Source: Nostoc flagelliforme FACHB-838
GTDB taxonomy: Bacteria; Cyanobacteriota; Cyanobacteriia; Cyanobacteriales; Nostocaceae
Length of the DNA: 36,096 nucleotides
Direction of reading: 5' to 3'
NCBI RefSeq assembly: GCF_014698065.1
Contig: NZ_JACJSI010000070.1
Coordinates: 1-36,096, forward strand
Of this stretch, positions 17,201 to 24,943 are shown piece by piece (within the stretch, counting starts at the first letter, position 1; each line of letters opens with the position of its first letter). The notes under the pieces are model-generated. The model saw only the letters and a program-made list of their open reading frames with translations. It made no database searches and was not told the DNA's origin. The translations under genes were made by a program, and so were the position numbers.

Positions 17201-17790
17201 GCCAAGCCAAAAAATACCTCGCCTTGAGAGTGTAAAAACTCAATCAATTCGGCATCAGTTGGTGGATTATTAACAGCGTCGGCAATACTATTTAAACGTT
17301 GCTCTACTCCCGTTTCAAAAACGGACTGCACAATATCAAATCCCAATTCTTCAGAAGAGGGAATATGAGATTCAGCACCAAATGCATCACCCAAGTTTTC
17401 TTGCAACTGTGCGAACACTGAAGTTGCCCGATGCATCAATTCTTGATCGTTAACAGTACTGCCTATTAGCTCGGTATTTAATGCTATACTCAGACACTCA
17501 TAAGCTTGTAACAAAAGTGTTTGTAATTCAGCATCAACTACCACTTTTGGATTATATAGAGCCTTAAATACATCTTCTAGAAAATGGGCTATCATCTTAA
17601 TTACTTCTAGCCCAACATTAGCAGCACCACCTTTAAGTGTATGAGTAGCCCGCATTAAGTTGTGAACTTTAGCAATGCTATAATCTTCCGACAAGCTAAA
17701 TAGTTCTTGCTCAATAATTTGGACTAGTTCTGGAGCTTCAGCCAGAAAGTAGATGTACCCTTGTTCGCGGATTTCGTTATCTGTAATCAT
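14206..17790 (-). CDS. pixL: Hybrid CheA-type histidine kinase with C-terminal receiver (PixL-like)
   Basis: Central kinase of a phototaxis/chemotaxis array; it autophosphorylates and passes phosphate to CheY-type regulators. Domains in 1194 residues: Hpt (1-120, phospho-His50 in RATHTLKGGAANVG), a long helical middle part (about 150-520), P3 dimerisation (about 530-690), ATPase (about 700-860, N box HLVRNAFDHG at 720-729, DDGQG at 764-768, GRGMGL at 822-827), CheW-like P5 (about 865-1020), a low-complexity linker, and a receiver (1076-1194, Asp1082/1083, phospho-Asp1127, Lys1179). This layout matches PixL/TaxAY1 of Synechocystis and HmpE-type kinases. It is the last gene of the array, 332 bp after pixJ. 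The kinase motifs are intact, so it should be active. Confidence 0.92.
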   Translation of the reverse strand: MITDNEIREQGYIYFLAEAPELVQIIEQELFSLSEDYSIAKVHNLMRATHTLKGGAANVGLEVIKMIAHFLEDVFKALYNPKVVVDAELQTLLLQAYECLSIALNTELIGSTVNDQELMHRATSVFAQLQENLGDAFGAESHIPSSEELGFDIVQSVFETGVEQRLNSIADAVNNPPTDAELIEFLHSQGEVFFGLAESLNLPGLGEIAQTIMLALQANPTQVRQIAEIAFADLRQAQQLVLKGDRTSGGEVSPELRKLTTVANNELSEELQNNSSVATFFINEEQFYQFLTTSDNNKNESVKPTTAKFYLKVIRYIFGWFNHQMQIPESELNLNLLVPALERKILLNYIENWLKSFLDFVQDEEDSQSLCIYRRGIILIILFAVAKFQYSLNPSDSYLSGIKILQNQIHKLAKEYKNYPPVTSQEKNWIDNPKLQTLLVIKEISQSAFSQVNDNLLESIWGEEANQIAVEVVTTQTDDFSGKLDSLAVSKQVVVDVPETAIEVLSDITTQINKEIEDQSQYVQTKNFRQPSFIRVDTERLQHLNYLAGELLIYQKRRSLQDEQVKEIIEQLIQQLTRHQTTLNELRDLPLQIQNINSQETQSFAVNFDLLEMDVYTEFQMTLHEAIEETLQLQETTESLDLLLTQATQISDKQENLTLNIIDSLVEARMSPLGNILNRFPHMVNKLGNVHAKLVELKLTGSEVLVDKAIAEKLYDPLLHLVRNAFDHGIEAPQVRRELGKPEQGLIEICAYHQGSQTVIEVRDDGQGLNLDRIRRKAAELYPTQTEEKARNYASNLAESELLDLIFLPGFSTAGKVSEISGRGMGLDIVRTQMHALNGSISVQSLPNQGTIFILKIPFSMTTEKLMLVQAKGVVYGLLLDSIEKILIPSEQQIKEIEGKKVLHWNIENDETMVSLHQLSKLIDYNDSFFNSSTAYNRLNTHDSSVARNPVILLRRNQGKVALEVDQIIGEQELVIRPLGNAIAPPKYIYGCSSLANGNLILIIDASLLVKSNEIQQTTVDIRALPVASASSSDKKALPISGQNFPSTLLLAASTSTTTTETLPSYSQEPDNKTPKVVLVVDDAISLRQTLSLTLQKSGYQVIQAQNGVEALEKLELHPEIQVVVSDLEMPRMNGFELLSNFRQHPNLGNVPVVILTSRSADKHRQLAKELGAKAYLTKPFLEHEFISTIKELI

Positions 17791-17796
17791 AACTAA

Positions 17797-17876
17797 GGAG
17801 TGGGGAGTTGAGAGTTAAGAGTTGGGAGTTAGAAGTTGGAAATGGGGAGTTGGAAGTTAGGAGTTGGAAGTTGGGA
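17797..17876. repeat. Short tandemly repeated repeats (GAGTTGG/GAGTTAG-type heptamers)
   Basis: About ten degenerate copies of a seven-base unit, variants of GAGTTGG, GAGTTAG and GAAGTTGG, lie directly upstream of the pixL start. Such heptamer arrays are a known feature of heterocystous cyanobacteria and are thought to be noncoding. Confidence 0.75.
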
Positions 17877-18005
17877 AAAAAGTTAAAACCTTTCAATTTC
17901 GTTAATGATTCCAAAATGACGGTTTTGTCTAAACTCGTTCATAACCTGATGCAGCTGTCGACAAATCTATAAAGTCATTCCGTAAAGTTCCTCTTTCGGA
18001 AATGT

Positions 18006-18040
18006 AATCGTTAGCTGATAACAAGCTTCAGCTAACGATT
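18006..18040. repeat. Perfect 13-bp stem-loop in the pixJ-pixL gap
   Basis: Arms AATCGTTAGCTGA (18006-18018) and TCAGCTAACGATT (18028-18040) enclose a 9-nt loop. A second, imperfect hairpin (CATTCCGTAAAG with CTTTCGGAAATG, about 17976-18004) lies directly beside it. In the minus-strand transcript they come after pixJ and before pixL and could protect the upstream mRNA or limit read-through. Confidence 0.6.
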
Positions 18041-18122
18041 GCCTTCTTGCCTAACTCTTAAATCTTGCTCAGATCAAATTTTAGAAACTGTCATTTTTCA
18101 CTCCCCACTCCCTGTTTTCTAC

Positions 18123-21100
18123 TTATTTGACTTTAAACTTACTAGCAGTTGTTAATAGCTCTTGCGCCATTCCTGATAAATCTTGGAACACAGTTGCAAT
18201 TTCTTGAGATTCAGCAAAAGTTTTATTGGCAATTCCGGCTACATCTTGCATTGATTTAGTTACTGTTACAGATTGCGCCATTTGTTTTTGAGTCGCTGCG
18301 GTAATTCGCTCGATTAGCTGACTAATTTCGGCAGTTGCAGAAACGATCGCATTTAAGTTTTGCCGAGTATCACTGACAAGATTTGTACCTTCTACTACTT
18401 GCTGAATGCCAGTTTCCATCGCTACTGCAACTTCTCCGGTTTCTGCTTGAATCTCTTGGACTAATTTTTCAATTTCGATGGTTGCTGCTGCTGACTGGCG
18501 AGATAAAGAACGGACTTCATCAGCTACAACCGCAAAACCTTTGCCATATTCACCGGCACGAGTGGCTTCAATGGCTGCATTTAGAGCCAGTACGTTTGTC
18601 TGTGTAGCAAAATTACCAATCAAATTCACCACTTTGGAGATTTTTTGTGAGGATTCGCTGAGGCGTTTAATTTTTTTGCTGGTTTGAGCAACAGTTTCAC
18701 GAATCCCTTGGATTGCTTTTACTGTTAGGTTCATCGCAGTATCGCCAGACTCTACAGTTTGATTGGCTTTTTGCACTGCTAGTTGCACTAATTCAGCATT
18801 CGCCACCACAGCTTGAGTAGAGTCCACCATCTGTTGAATGTCACCTAAAGCTGCGGTAATTTCCTCAGATTGTTGTTGTGCCAGATTGGTCAATCCGGCT
18901 AGTGAAGCGTCGCTATTGCTAGAAGTTTGGGCAACTTGTTGAGCAGCTCCCTGTACCTGAATAACGATTTGCCGCAGCGCTTGCAGGGTATTATTGTAAG
19001 CATCGGCGATCGTGCCTAGCTCGTCTTCTGTAATCGGTGCGCGTACTGTTAAATCGCCGTTGAGAGCGGGTCTAAGAGCTTTTAAGAGTTGAATAGATCG
19101 TTGTTGTAGTAACTCCTTAGCTGCTTTTTCTCGTGCTGCTGCTTCTGCTAATTTTGCTGACTGCGCTTGTACTTGTTGCAAATATTCGGTGTGTTGTAAT
19201 GCCAGTCCTAACTGGCTGCCAATGCGTGCTAACAAAGTGACTTCCGAATCTTCCCAATCACGAGTTCCCGAATTTTGATAAGCTGCTAGCAATCCCCACA
19301 ATTGTTCCCCAGCAAATACAGGAACGATTACATAAGCTTTGACTTCAAATTGCTCTAAAATTTCAATGTGGCAAGGAGAATGACCTACCTGATAGATGTT
19401 ATTGACGACAAAGTTTTCTCCTTGGGCATATCGACCTCCCTGAGTTTCTTGTAAGTGGGTATCTTCCCAGACAGTTTTGATATCAGGGCCTACCAGTTTT
19501 ACCCAAAGATGACCTGCGGACTCTGCGACAAATTCGCCGCTCCAGTTAGGGTTAAAGCGATACACGGCGACGCGATCGCATCGTAGTAATTGCCTTAGTT
19601 CTTGAGTAGTTGTTTTGAAGATTTCTTCTACATCTAAAGATTGGCGGATGCGGTTACTGATCTTGGTGACAGCTTTCTCTTGTTCTGCTATCTGAGCTAG
19701 TTTCTCAGATTTCACCCGCACTAATTCCAAATAATCTATCTGTGATTTAGCTAGGCTAAATTGCAAGCTAGTTTGAACTAAAAAGTTCACTTCCCAGGTT
19801 TGCCATTCACGGCGGCGAGAATTTTGATAAGCTGCCAGTAACCCCCACAATTTATCCCCGAAGAATATCGGAACAATGATGTAAGCTTTGGCTTCAAACT
19901 GCTCTAAAATCTCAATATGGCAGGGAGCTAACCCGACTTCATAAATGTCATTAACGACAAAGTTTTCACCTTTAACATATCTACCTCCCTTAGTTTCTTG
20001 TAAGTAGGTATCGTCCAAAACGGTTTTAATATCAGGGCCTACCAGTTTTGTCCAACCAGTACCCACAGACTCAGCCACAAATTCGCCACCCCAGTCAGAG
20101 TCAAAGCGATAGACAGCGACGCGATCGCATTGCAGTGATTGACGCACTTCTTGAGTGGTTGTTTTGAAGACGCTTTCTACATCTGAAGATTGTCGGATGC
20201 GGTTGACTATCTTAGTGAAAACTTTCTCTTGTTCAACTATTTGAGCTAGTTGGTCAGATTTAGTTTGCACTTGTTCTAGATATTCTCCTTGTGAAATAGC
20301 CACACCAAATTGCAGCCCAATTTGAGTTACAAAGCTTTCTTCCCAAGGTTGCCAATTACGAGGGCCAGAATTTTGGTAAGCTGCCAGCAAACCCCATAAT
20401 TTTTCTCCAGCAAATATCGGTGCAATGATGTAAGCCTTCATTTCATACTGCTCTAAAACCTCAATGTGACATTGAGCATGGCCCATTTGATAAATGTCAT
20501 TGACTACAAAGCTTTCACCCTTGGCATAACGTCCTCCTTGAGTTTCTTGTAAGTGGGTATCTTCCCAGACCATGTAAAAGTCAGGGCCAACCATTTTTAT
20601 CCAGCCATTACCCACTGACTCAGCGACAAACTCGCCACTCCAGTCAGGTTTGAAACGATAAACACCAACGCGATCGCATTTTAGTAATTGGCGTACTTCT
20701 TGAGTGGTTGTTTGAAAAAGCTTCTCGACATTTGATACTCGCAGAATTTTATCGATGACTTTAGCTACCGATTTTTTTGCAAGTATCCGTTGTTGCTGTT
20801 CTTTTTGGAATTCAAAGCTCTGCAACTTGTAAGTCAGTTCTGTTGTAATTTGAGATAGTAAACTAATTTCTACTTCTTGCCACTGCCGCGTTGAGGAGCA
20901 ATTATTGACTGCTAGTAAGCCCCACACTTTACCTTCGACTACAATCGGTAAACTCAAACTAGCTTTAATTTGAAATTTATCTAGCAGTTGCTTTTGATAA
21001 GGGCTAAGTTGAATCTGATTGATATCGTCAATAATTACAGGTTCTGTATAGTCTTGATTGGTATATAAACCAAAAATAATTCCAGGAATATTTTCGCCCA

Positions 21101-21431
21101 AAGTCGGAGTCCAACCTAGTGTTCTAGATTCTGATAAAACATTACCTGATTCTCTGGAAGTGAAGTGATAAATTAAAGCGCGATCACAGCCAATTTTTTC
21201 TCTAATTTGCGCTACGGTAATTTTGAGTAGTGTATCCCGGTTTGGTGCTTGGCGCATGTGAGTTGCTATGTCTTGTAACTGTCGCCGCCAAGTTTTAAAT
21301 TCCTGAGTGATCGCATTTAATAAAGATATTTCGCTACTAGCAATATTCGCTATATTTGGATTACCATTTTGCTTTTCTAATTCAGATATTAGATTATCAG
21401 TTTCATGGCTATTGTTATACAAAAATGTCAT
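18123..21431 (-). CDS. pixJ: Cyanobacteriochrome chemoreceptor (PixJ-like; four GAF, HAMP, MCP domains)
   Basis: Photoreceptor feeding the CheA kinase downstream. From the ATG at 21431 (GAGG 8 bp upstream) it has 1102 residues: GAF1 (about 45-205), three cyanobacteriochrome-type GAFs (about 225-385, 408-568, 591-750), HAMP (about 780-835) and an MCP signalling domain (about 836-1102, tip near FATQTNVLALNAAIEATRAG). There is no membrane segment. Each of the three GAFs has the bilin Cys-His pair: Cys321, Cys504 and Cys687, and an Asp 30 residues before it (Asp291, Asp474, Asp657). The DXCF second cysteine is absent, so red/green rather than blue/green types are expected. Trp289 and Trp655 are kept; the middle domain has Leu472 instead. 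GAF1 has no Cys at the bilin position. The in-frame ATG at 21470 is less likely. Residue numbers agree with those I recall for AnPixJ of Anabaena. Confidence 0.93.
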   Translation of the reverse strand: MTFLYNNSHETDNLISELEKQNGNPNIANIASSEISLLNAITQEFKTWRRQLQDIATHMRQAPNRDTLLKITVAQIREKIGCDRALIYHFTSRESGNVLSESRTLGWTPTLGENIPGIIFGLYTNQDYTEPVIIDDINQIQLSPYQKQLLDKFQIKASLSLPIVVEGKVWGLLAVNNCSSTRQWQEVEISLLSQITTELTYKLQSFEFQKEQQQRILAKKSVAKVIDKILRVSNVEKLFQTTTQEVRQLLKCDRVGVYRFKPDWSGEFVAESVGNGWIKMVGPDFYMVWEDTHLQETQGGRYAKGESFVVNDIYQMGHAQCHIEVLEQYEMKAYIIAPIFAGEKLWGLLAAYQNSGPRNWQPWEESFVTQIGLQFGVAISQGEYLEQVQTKSDQLAQIVEQEKVFTKIVNRIRQSSDVESVFKTTTQEVRQSLQCDRVAVYRFDSDWGGEFVAESVGTGWTKLVGPDIKTVLDDTYLQETKGGRYVKGENFVVNDIYEVGLAPCHIEILEQFEAKAYIIVPIFFGDKLWGLLAAYQNSRRREWQTWEVNFLVQTSLQFSLAKSQIDYLELVRVKSEKLAQIAEQEKAVTKISNRIRQSLDVEEIFKTTTQELRQLLRCDRVAVYRFNPNWSGEFVAESAGHLWVKLVGPDIKTVWEDTHLQETQGGRYAQGENFVVNNIYQVGHSPCHIEILEQFEVKAYVIVPVFAGEQLWGLLAAYQNSGTRDWEDSEVTLLARIGSQLGLALQHTEYLQQVQAQSAKLAEAAAREKAAKELLQQRSIQLLKALRPALNGDLTVRAPITEDELGTIADAYNNTLQALRQIVIQVQGAAQQVAQTSSNSDASLAGLTNLAQQQSEEITAALGDIQQMVDSTQAVVANAELVQLAVQKANQTVESGDTAMNLTVKAIQGIRETVAQTSKKIKRLSESSQKISKVVNLIGNFATQTNVLALNAAIEATRAGEYGKGFAVVADEVRSLSRQSAAATIEIEKLVQEIQAETGEVAVAMETGIQQVVEGTNLVSDTRQNLNAIVSATAEISQLIERITAATQKQMAQSVTVTKSMQDVAGIANKTFAESQEIATVFQDLSGMAQELLTTASKFKVK

Positions 21432-21548
21432 TTGATTAACCTCAAATTTTGTGATGAATAATAGTGGCAAGCAATAATGATCTGGTATTTGTTTATGAAA
21501 TATTAATAACTTTCAAAACCCGATACCTAATCATCCATTACTAAATGT

Positions 21549-22022
21549 TCAATTATGAGTCCCCCAGATGGGAGCTTGGATAATAGTTATGGCATCCAAA
21601 TTAAAAATCATATCCTCCGAATCATTAATAAAGTATCCCTGTAAAAAAGGTGATATTTTCGGATAAAATAATTCAGTAGTTGCGGGTTTCATTTGGTTAG
21701 TATCGAGCCATTCAATATCTAGAAGCTGTCGCACTAATAATCCCAAATACTTACCCTTGTTTTCCAGAACAATCGCCATCATTTTTGAAAGCAAATTTGT
21801 CCCTTGCGAAATTGGGGGATAACCTAACATTGCGTCTAAATCTACTAGCCACAACATCTCACCGCGCCAATTATAAATACCTAAGACGCTACTGGGCATT
21901 TGAGGAACGCCACATATTTCTGGTAATGATACTTGCAAAACTTCTGTGATGTTCTGCAACGAAATAACGGCTGTATCACTTGCTCCCAAATTAAAACTTA
22001 AAAACTTTTCCTTGGTTTCCAA
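21549..22022 (-). CDS. pixI: CheW-like adaptor (PixI-like)
   Basis: Couples the chemoreceptor to the CheA kinase. The 157-residue protein is a single CheW domain: FLSFNLGASDTAVISLQNITEVLQV, then VPQMPSSVLGIYNWRGEMLWLVDLDAMLG, which is the conserved NWRG...D core, and a C-terminal IFNLDAI. It is cytoplasmic. It lies between pixH and pixJ on the minus strand, as in the Synechocystis pix/tax loci, with 117 bp to the pixJ start and 123 bp from pixH. Confidence 0.92.
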   Translation of the reverse strand: METKEKFLSFNLGASDTAVISLQNITEVLQVSLPEICGVPQMPSSVLGIYNWRGEMLWLVDLDAMLGYPPISQGTNLLSKMMAIVLENKGKYLGLLVRQLLDIEWLDTNQMKPATTELFYPKISPFLQGYFINDSEDMIFNLDAITIIQAPIWGTHN

Positions 22023-22145
22023 AGTTATTCATCCTTTGTCCTTGATTTTTTATCTTTAGCCACTATTTGCAGTTATTGTTTGCTATTTCAGAGTTTTTAT
22101 ATTAAAAATAGTGACTTGAGCGATTGTTGATTTATGACATATTTA

Positions 22146-22508
22146 CTAATTAAGCAATCGCTTTAAAATTACCACTAGTTCGTCTCGATCAATTGGTTTT
22201 GATAGATAACCATCAGCGCCCAACATATTACCCCAAATTTTATCTACATCACTATTTTTTGTAGAACAAAAAACCACAGGTATATTACTAGTGTCGGGAT
22301 TATTTTTCAGTTCTCGGCAAATTTCAAAGCCACTTTTTCCTGGCAAAATTACGTCAAGGAATATTAGGTCTGGCTTATTTTGATCTATTTTGTCTTGAGC
22401 CTCTTCACTGCTTGTGGCGCTAATCACAGAACAACCTGCCTGTTGCAAGTAACGGCTGATTATCTCCATATCTGTTAAGCCATCTTCAACAACTAAAACA
22501 GTATTCAT
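22146..22508 (-). CDS. pixH: CheY-like response regulator (PixH/PilH-like)
   Basis: Single receiver domain of 120 residues that is phosphorylated by the array kinase. Acidic pocket Glu8-Asp9, phospho-acceptor Asp52 in FLDVILPG, Ser82 at the Thr/Ser position and Lys104 in LSKPID are all in place, so it should be functional. There is no output domain, so it acts by protein contact, probably at the type IV pilus machinery or as a phosphate sink. It is the second gene of the array. Confidence 0.92.
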   Translation of the reverse strand: MNTVLVVEDGLTDMEIISRYLQQAGCSVISATSSEEAQDKIDQNKPDLIFLDVILPGKSGFEICRELKNNPDTSNIPVVFCSTKNSDVDKIWGNMLGADGYLSKPIDRDELVVILKRLLN

Positions 22509-22954
22509 GGCAACTACTCGTTAACTTTTTCTCAAAATGTAAACAAATTAGACATATACGCCCTAAATGATTCGTCACCAAAGACATGACATGGAAGGGA
22601 CTAGAGACTAGCCCTAACCCCTTTGCCCTAACCAATATTTCACAAATCAAATAGGACTGCTATAAATACAAAAATTTGTATTTGTCTAATTTTGGTTTAA
22701 TCTTTATATATCAACCTCAGAAAAAGTACGTAAACAATATAAATTAATATGTATTTAAATCTAGAAGAGTTTCGTAACCAAATTTTTGATTTAAAGCTCA
22801 AATCTGACAAATGCTTGAGAGCAAAAAAAATTAAACATGAGAACAAATTTAAAATCCAAAGTTGTTATACCCCAATAATTTAACTTTTACTGAGGTAGAA
22901 AATTCTATAAATTTTGGGGAAGAATTCAGAATCAAAAATTGCCTCTAATTCTCC
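22509..22954. other. Long spacer between pixG and pixH
   Basis: 446 bp, AT-rich, without a convincing gene. It holds a perfect palindrome, AAATACAAA (22664-22672) and TTTGTATTT (22675-22683) with a 2-bp centre. The size suggests a separate promoter for pixH onward, but no -35/-10 pair could be assigned with confidence. Confidence 0.45.
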
Positions 22955-24154
22955 CTAATTACAAACCTCTAAATTAGATTTACTTTTATCAGTGGATACA
23001 GTCGATGTCGGTAAATACTTACGTATTATACTCATTACCTTATCAGCCACTACAGGTTTAGTAAGAAAATCTGTAGAACCAACTACTTTGGCACGAACTC
23101 TGTCTAAAAGACCATCACTGCCTGTTAATATAATTATTGGTGTGTTGGAAAAGGTAGATATTCGTCGCAACTGAGTACAAATTTCGTAACCACTGGCAAC
23201 TGGCATAATCAAATCCAAAAAAATCAAGTCTGGTTTATCCTGAATTAGAGTTGGTAGAGCTTGTACAGCATCTTGAATTTTGACAAACCTCAATCCATTG
23301 GCAGTGATAATATCCTCTAGCATTTTACATACTTGAGGACTATCGTCGACACAAGCCACTAGTGGAGCAATCCGCTTCTTTGCTTGTGTGGTGGTATTAT
23401 TGTTGACTTCAGTAACTCCTAAAGGCAAGTCAGGTACTTCTATCAATTCAATGATTCCTTTAAGGATATAAGGAAGCAACGAACGAGTGAGTGGCAGTAC
23501 ATTCTGCTTCATTTTCATGGCTAAATCTCGCAGAGTGAATTTGCCATTGATTAAATTCACAAAGTTTTTGTAAACAGATGGACTTACCATCTGCTCAAGT
23601 TGCTCTGGTCGCCGGAGAACTGGTGCCAAATCAGGAGAAAAATTTGCTAAACCAGCTTCTGACCAAATTTTCCACGAGTCTTGCATGTGCTTTACAGACA
23701 TTTCTGCACTTGTGAAGCTCATTGGGGTTTCTAAAACAACTTCTTGACTACGATTACAACTTATAGAAGCAAAGTTTCCTTGTAAAGCTAGGTCAAATAA
23801 GAGTTCTGCTATTGTATTTTCTGCAATAGATTGAATCTGTTCTCTCTGGATTTTCTGTTTTTTATAAAATATTTCTATCAGCTTATAGTCCCAGTAATCG
23901 ATTGATAGGTCTTGCAAACGTAATTGCAACTTATCAACATCGATTTGAGGACAATTTTGAGCTATATGTCTACGCCAGCGCCGGAAGGGATGAGTCCCTC
24001 CTGTTGCCCAAACTATCCGTCCCAGCCGATAGTAAAAAGTCCATTGACTCCCCTTTGAACTCTTAATATTTAATTTGCCATTGTATTGCAACTGAGTACA
24101 AGTTTTAAATTCATTCATTAGGTTATTTGAAACTACCAGTTCTGAGTGGTTCAT
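22955..24154 (-). CDS. pixG: PatA-like response regulator (DUF4388/PATAN plus receiver; PixG-like)
   Basis: 399-residue regulator with an N-terminal PATAN/DUF4388-type domain (about 10-245, including CTQLQYNGKLNIKSSKGSQWTFYYRLGRIVWATGG) and a C-terminal receiver (about 263-383). In the receiver Asp270-Asp271, phospho-acceptor Asp314 (FLDLIMP), Thr344 and Lys366 are present. The same architecture is found in PatA and in PixG/TaxP1. It is first in the gene order of the array, as in Synechocystis pixGHIJL. PATAN regulators in Synechocystis contact the pilus motor ATPase, so it is likely the output of the light signal. It is preceded by 789 bp of noncoding DNA. Confidence 0.92.
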   Translation of the reverse strand: MNHSELVVSNNLMNEFKTCTQLQYNGKLNIKSSKGSQWTFYYRLGRIVWATGGTHPFRRWRRHIAQNCPQIDVDKLQLRLQDLSIDYWDYKLIEIFYKKQKIQREQIQSIAENTIAELLFDLALQGNFASISCNRSQEVVLETPMSFTSAEMSVKHMQDSWKIWSEAGLANFSPDLAPVLRRPEQLEQMVSPSVYKNFVNLINGKFTLRDLAMKMKQNVLPLTRSLLPYILKGIIELIEVPDLPLGVTEVNNNTTTQAKKRIAPLVACVDDSPQVCKMLEDIITANGLRFVKIQDAVQALPTLIQDKPDLIFLDLIMPVASGYEICTQLRRISTFSNTPIIILTGSDGLLDRVRAKVVGSTDFLTKPVVADKVMSIIRKYLPTSTVSTDKSKSNLEVCN

Positions 24155-24943
24155 CTTTTATTCCTTCCATTAAAAAGCTAAACATTAAAAACTTACACTA
24201 GTAGAATACGGCATAAATCCAGCTACCATCTTAATTAATTAGACAAGTTTCTTAAGTCCCTTGTTAAAGGTAAATAACACTTTTATCACAGCGTCTAGAT
24301 AGTGATAAGTGCAGATACGTTTGGTATATAGCGGTCTAAATCAATATTATTAAAAGCAAGGTAAATGGAAAATAGCAAAAATGTTACTACTAAAGAATAA
24401 TCTATCTAGCATAGAGTTTTTATTGCCAGACTTTACTTTTCTGCTAATATTTATGACTCAAGTGGGTTGCCATAGTCTACATCATGATGTACAAAGTATT
24501 GATATCTCATCTTAAGAATTTTCATACAAAATTATATCCGTATAAGTTCTGAATTTTTATTTAAAAAAGATTAGAAGTCTCTAGGGAGTTGGGTTTTAGT
24601 TATTGAAATTGACAATAGATGTTAAAAATATTTATTTAAGTTTACTATTTTTAACTATATTAGTTAATGTCAGCTTTTCTAGAAAATATTTTTTTGAAAA
24701 ACAGGTATGCTACTAAGACAAGTAGCAGTCATATTATAAGGTTGACATTTCCAGAATTAAAGTGACGCGCATCTAAATTTGAGAATTTAGCACCTGAACC
24801 CGTTTGCTGCCTTAAATTACTTTGTAAAAATAGCTGACGAACAGCTTAAATATGCTTTATCCAGAAACCTTGTAGAGACGTAGCACTGCGACATCTCTAC
24901 ATTCTTTTTGACTAGATATCTAGTATTTATCTAGAAAATTCTT
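24155..24943. other. 789-bp AT-rich noncoding region between murQ and pixG
   Basis: The longest gene-free stretch of the window. It must contain the pixG promoter (minus strand, upper part) and the 3' end of murQ. I see two hairpins (24773-24790, CTAAATT/AATTTAG with a 4-nt loop, and 24872-24900) but no tRNA, no recognisable ncRNA and no ORF with a ribosome binding site. A small RNA or a long leader of pixG is possible but unproven. Confidence 0.5.
24872..24900. repeat. Inverted repeat downstream of murQ
   Basis: Arms GTAGAGACGT (24872-24881) and ACATCTCTAC (24891-24900) match at 9 of 10 positions with a 9-nt loop. It lies about 45 bp beyond the murQ stop and may stop or protect its transcript; the GTAGAGA...TCTCTAC ends also match the repeat family seen in the ebo operon. 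Confidence 0.5.

Larger units (their letters stand above)
17791..18122. other. pixJ-pixL intergenic region
   Basis: A 332-bp spacer inside the minus-strand array. It holds a degenerate heptamer repeat (17797-17876), two hairpins (about 17976-18040) and a short pyrimidine-rich stretch with CACTCCCCACTCCC near 18098-18111. No coding frame is convincing. Confidence 0.6.

Noticed and set aside
17797..17876. Heptamer array as a possible CRISPR or origin iteron cluster
   Set aside because: Units are seven bases, degenerate and without spacers; no DnaA boxes or replication gene nearby.
18123..21431. Receptor as a phytochrome-type histidine kinase
   Set aside because: The C-terminus is an MCP signalling domain (NAAIEATRAGEYGKGFAVVADEVR), not a kinase, and there is no PHY domain.
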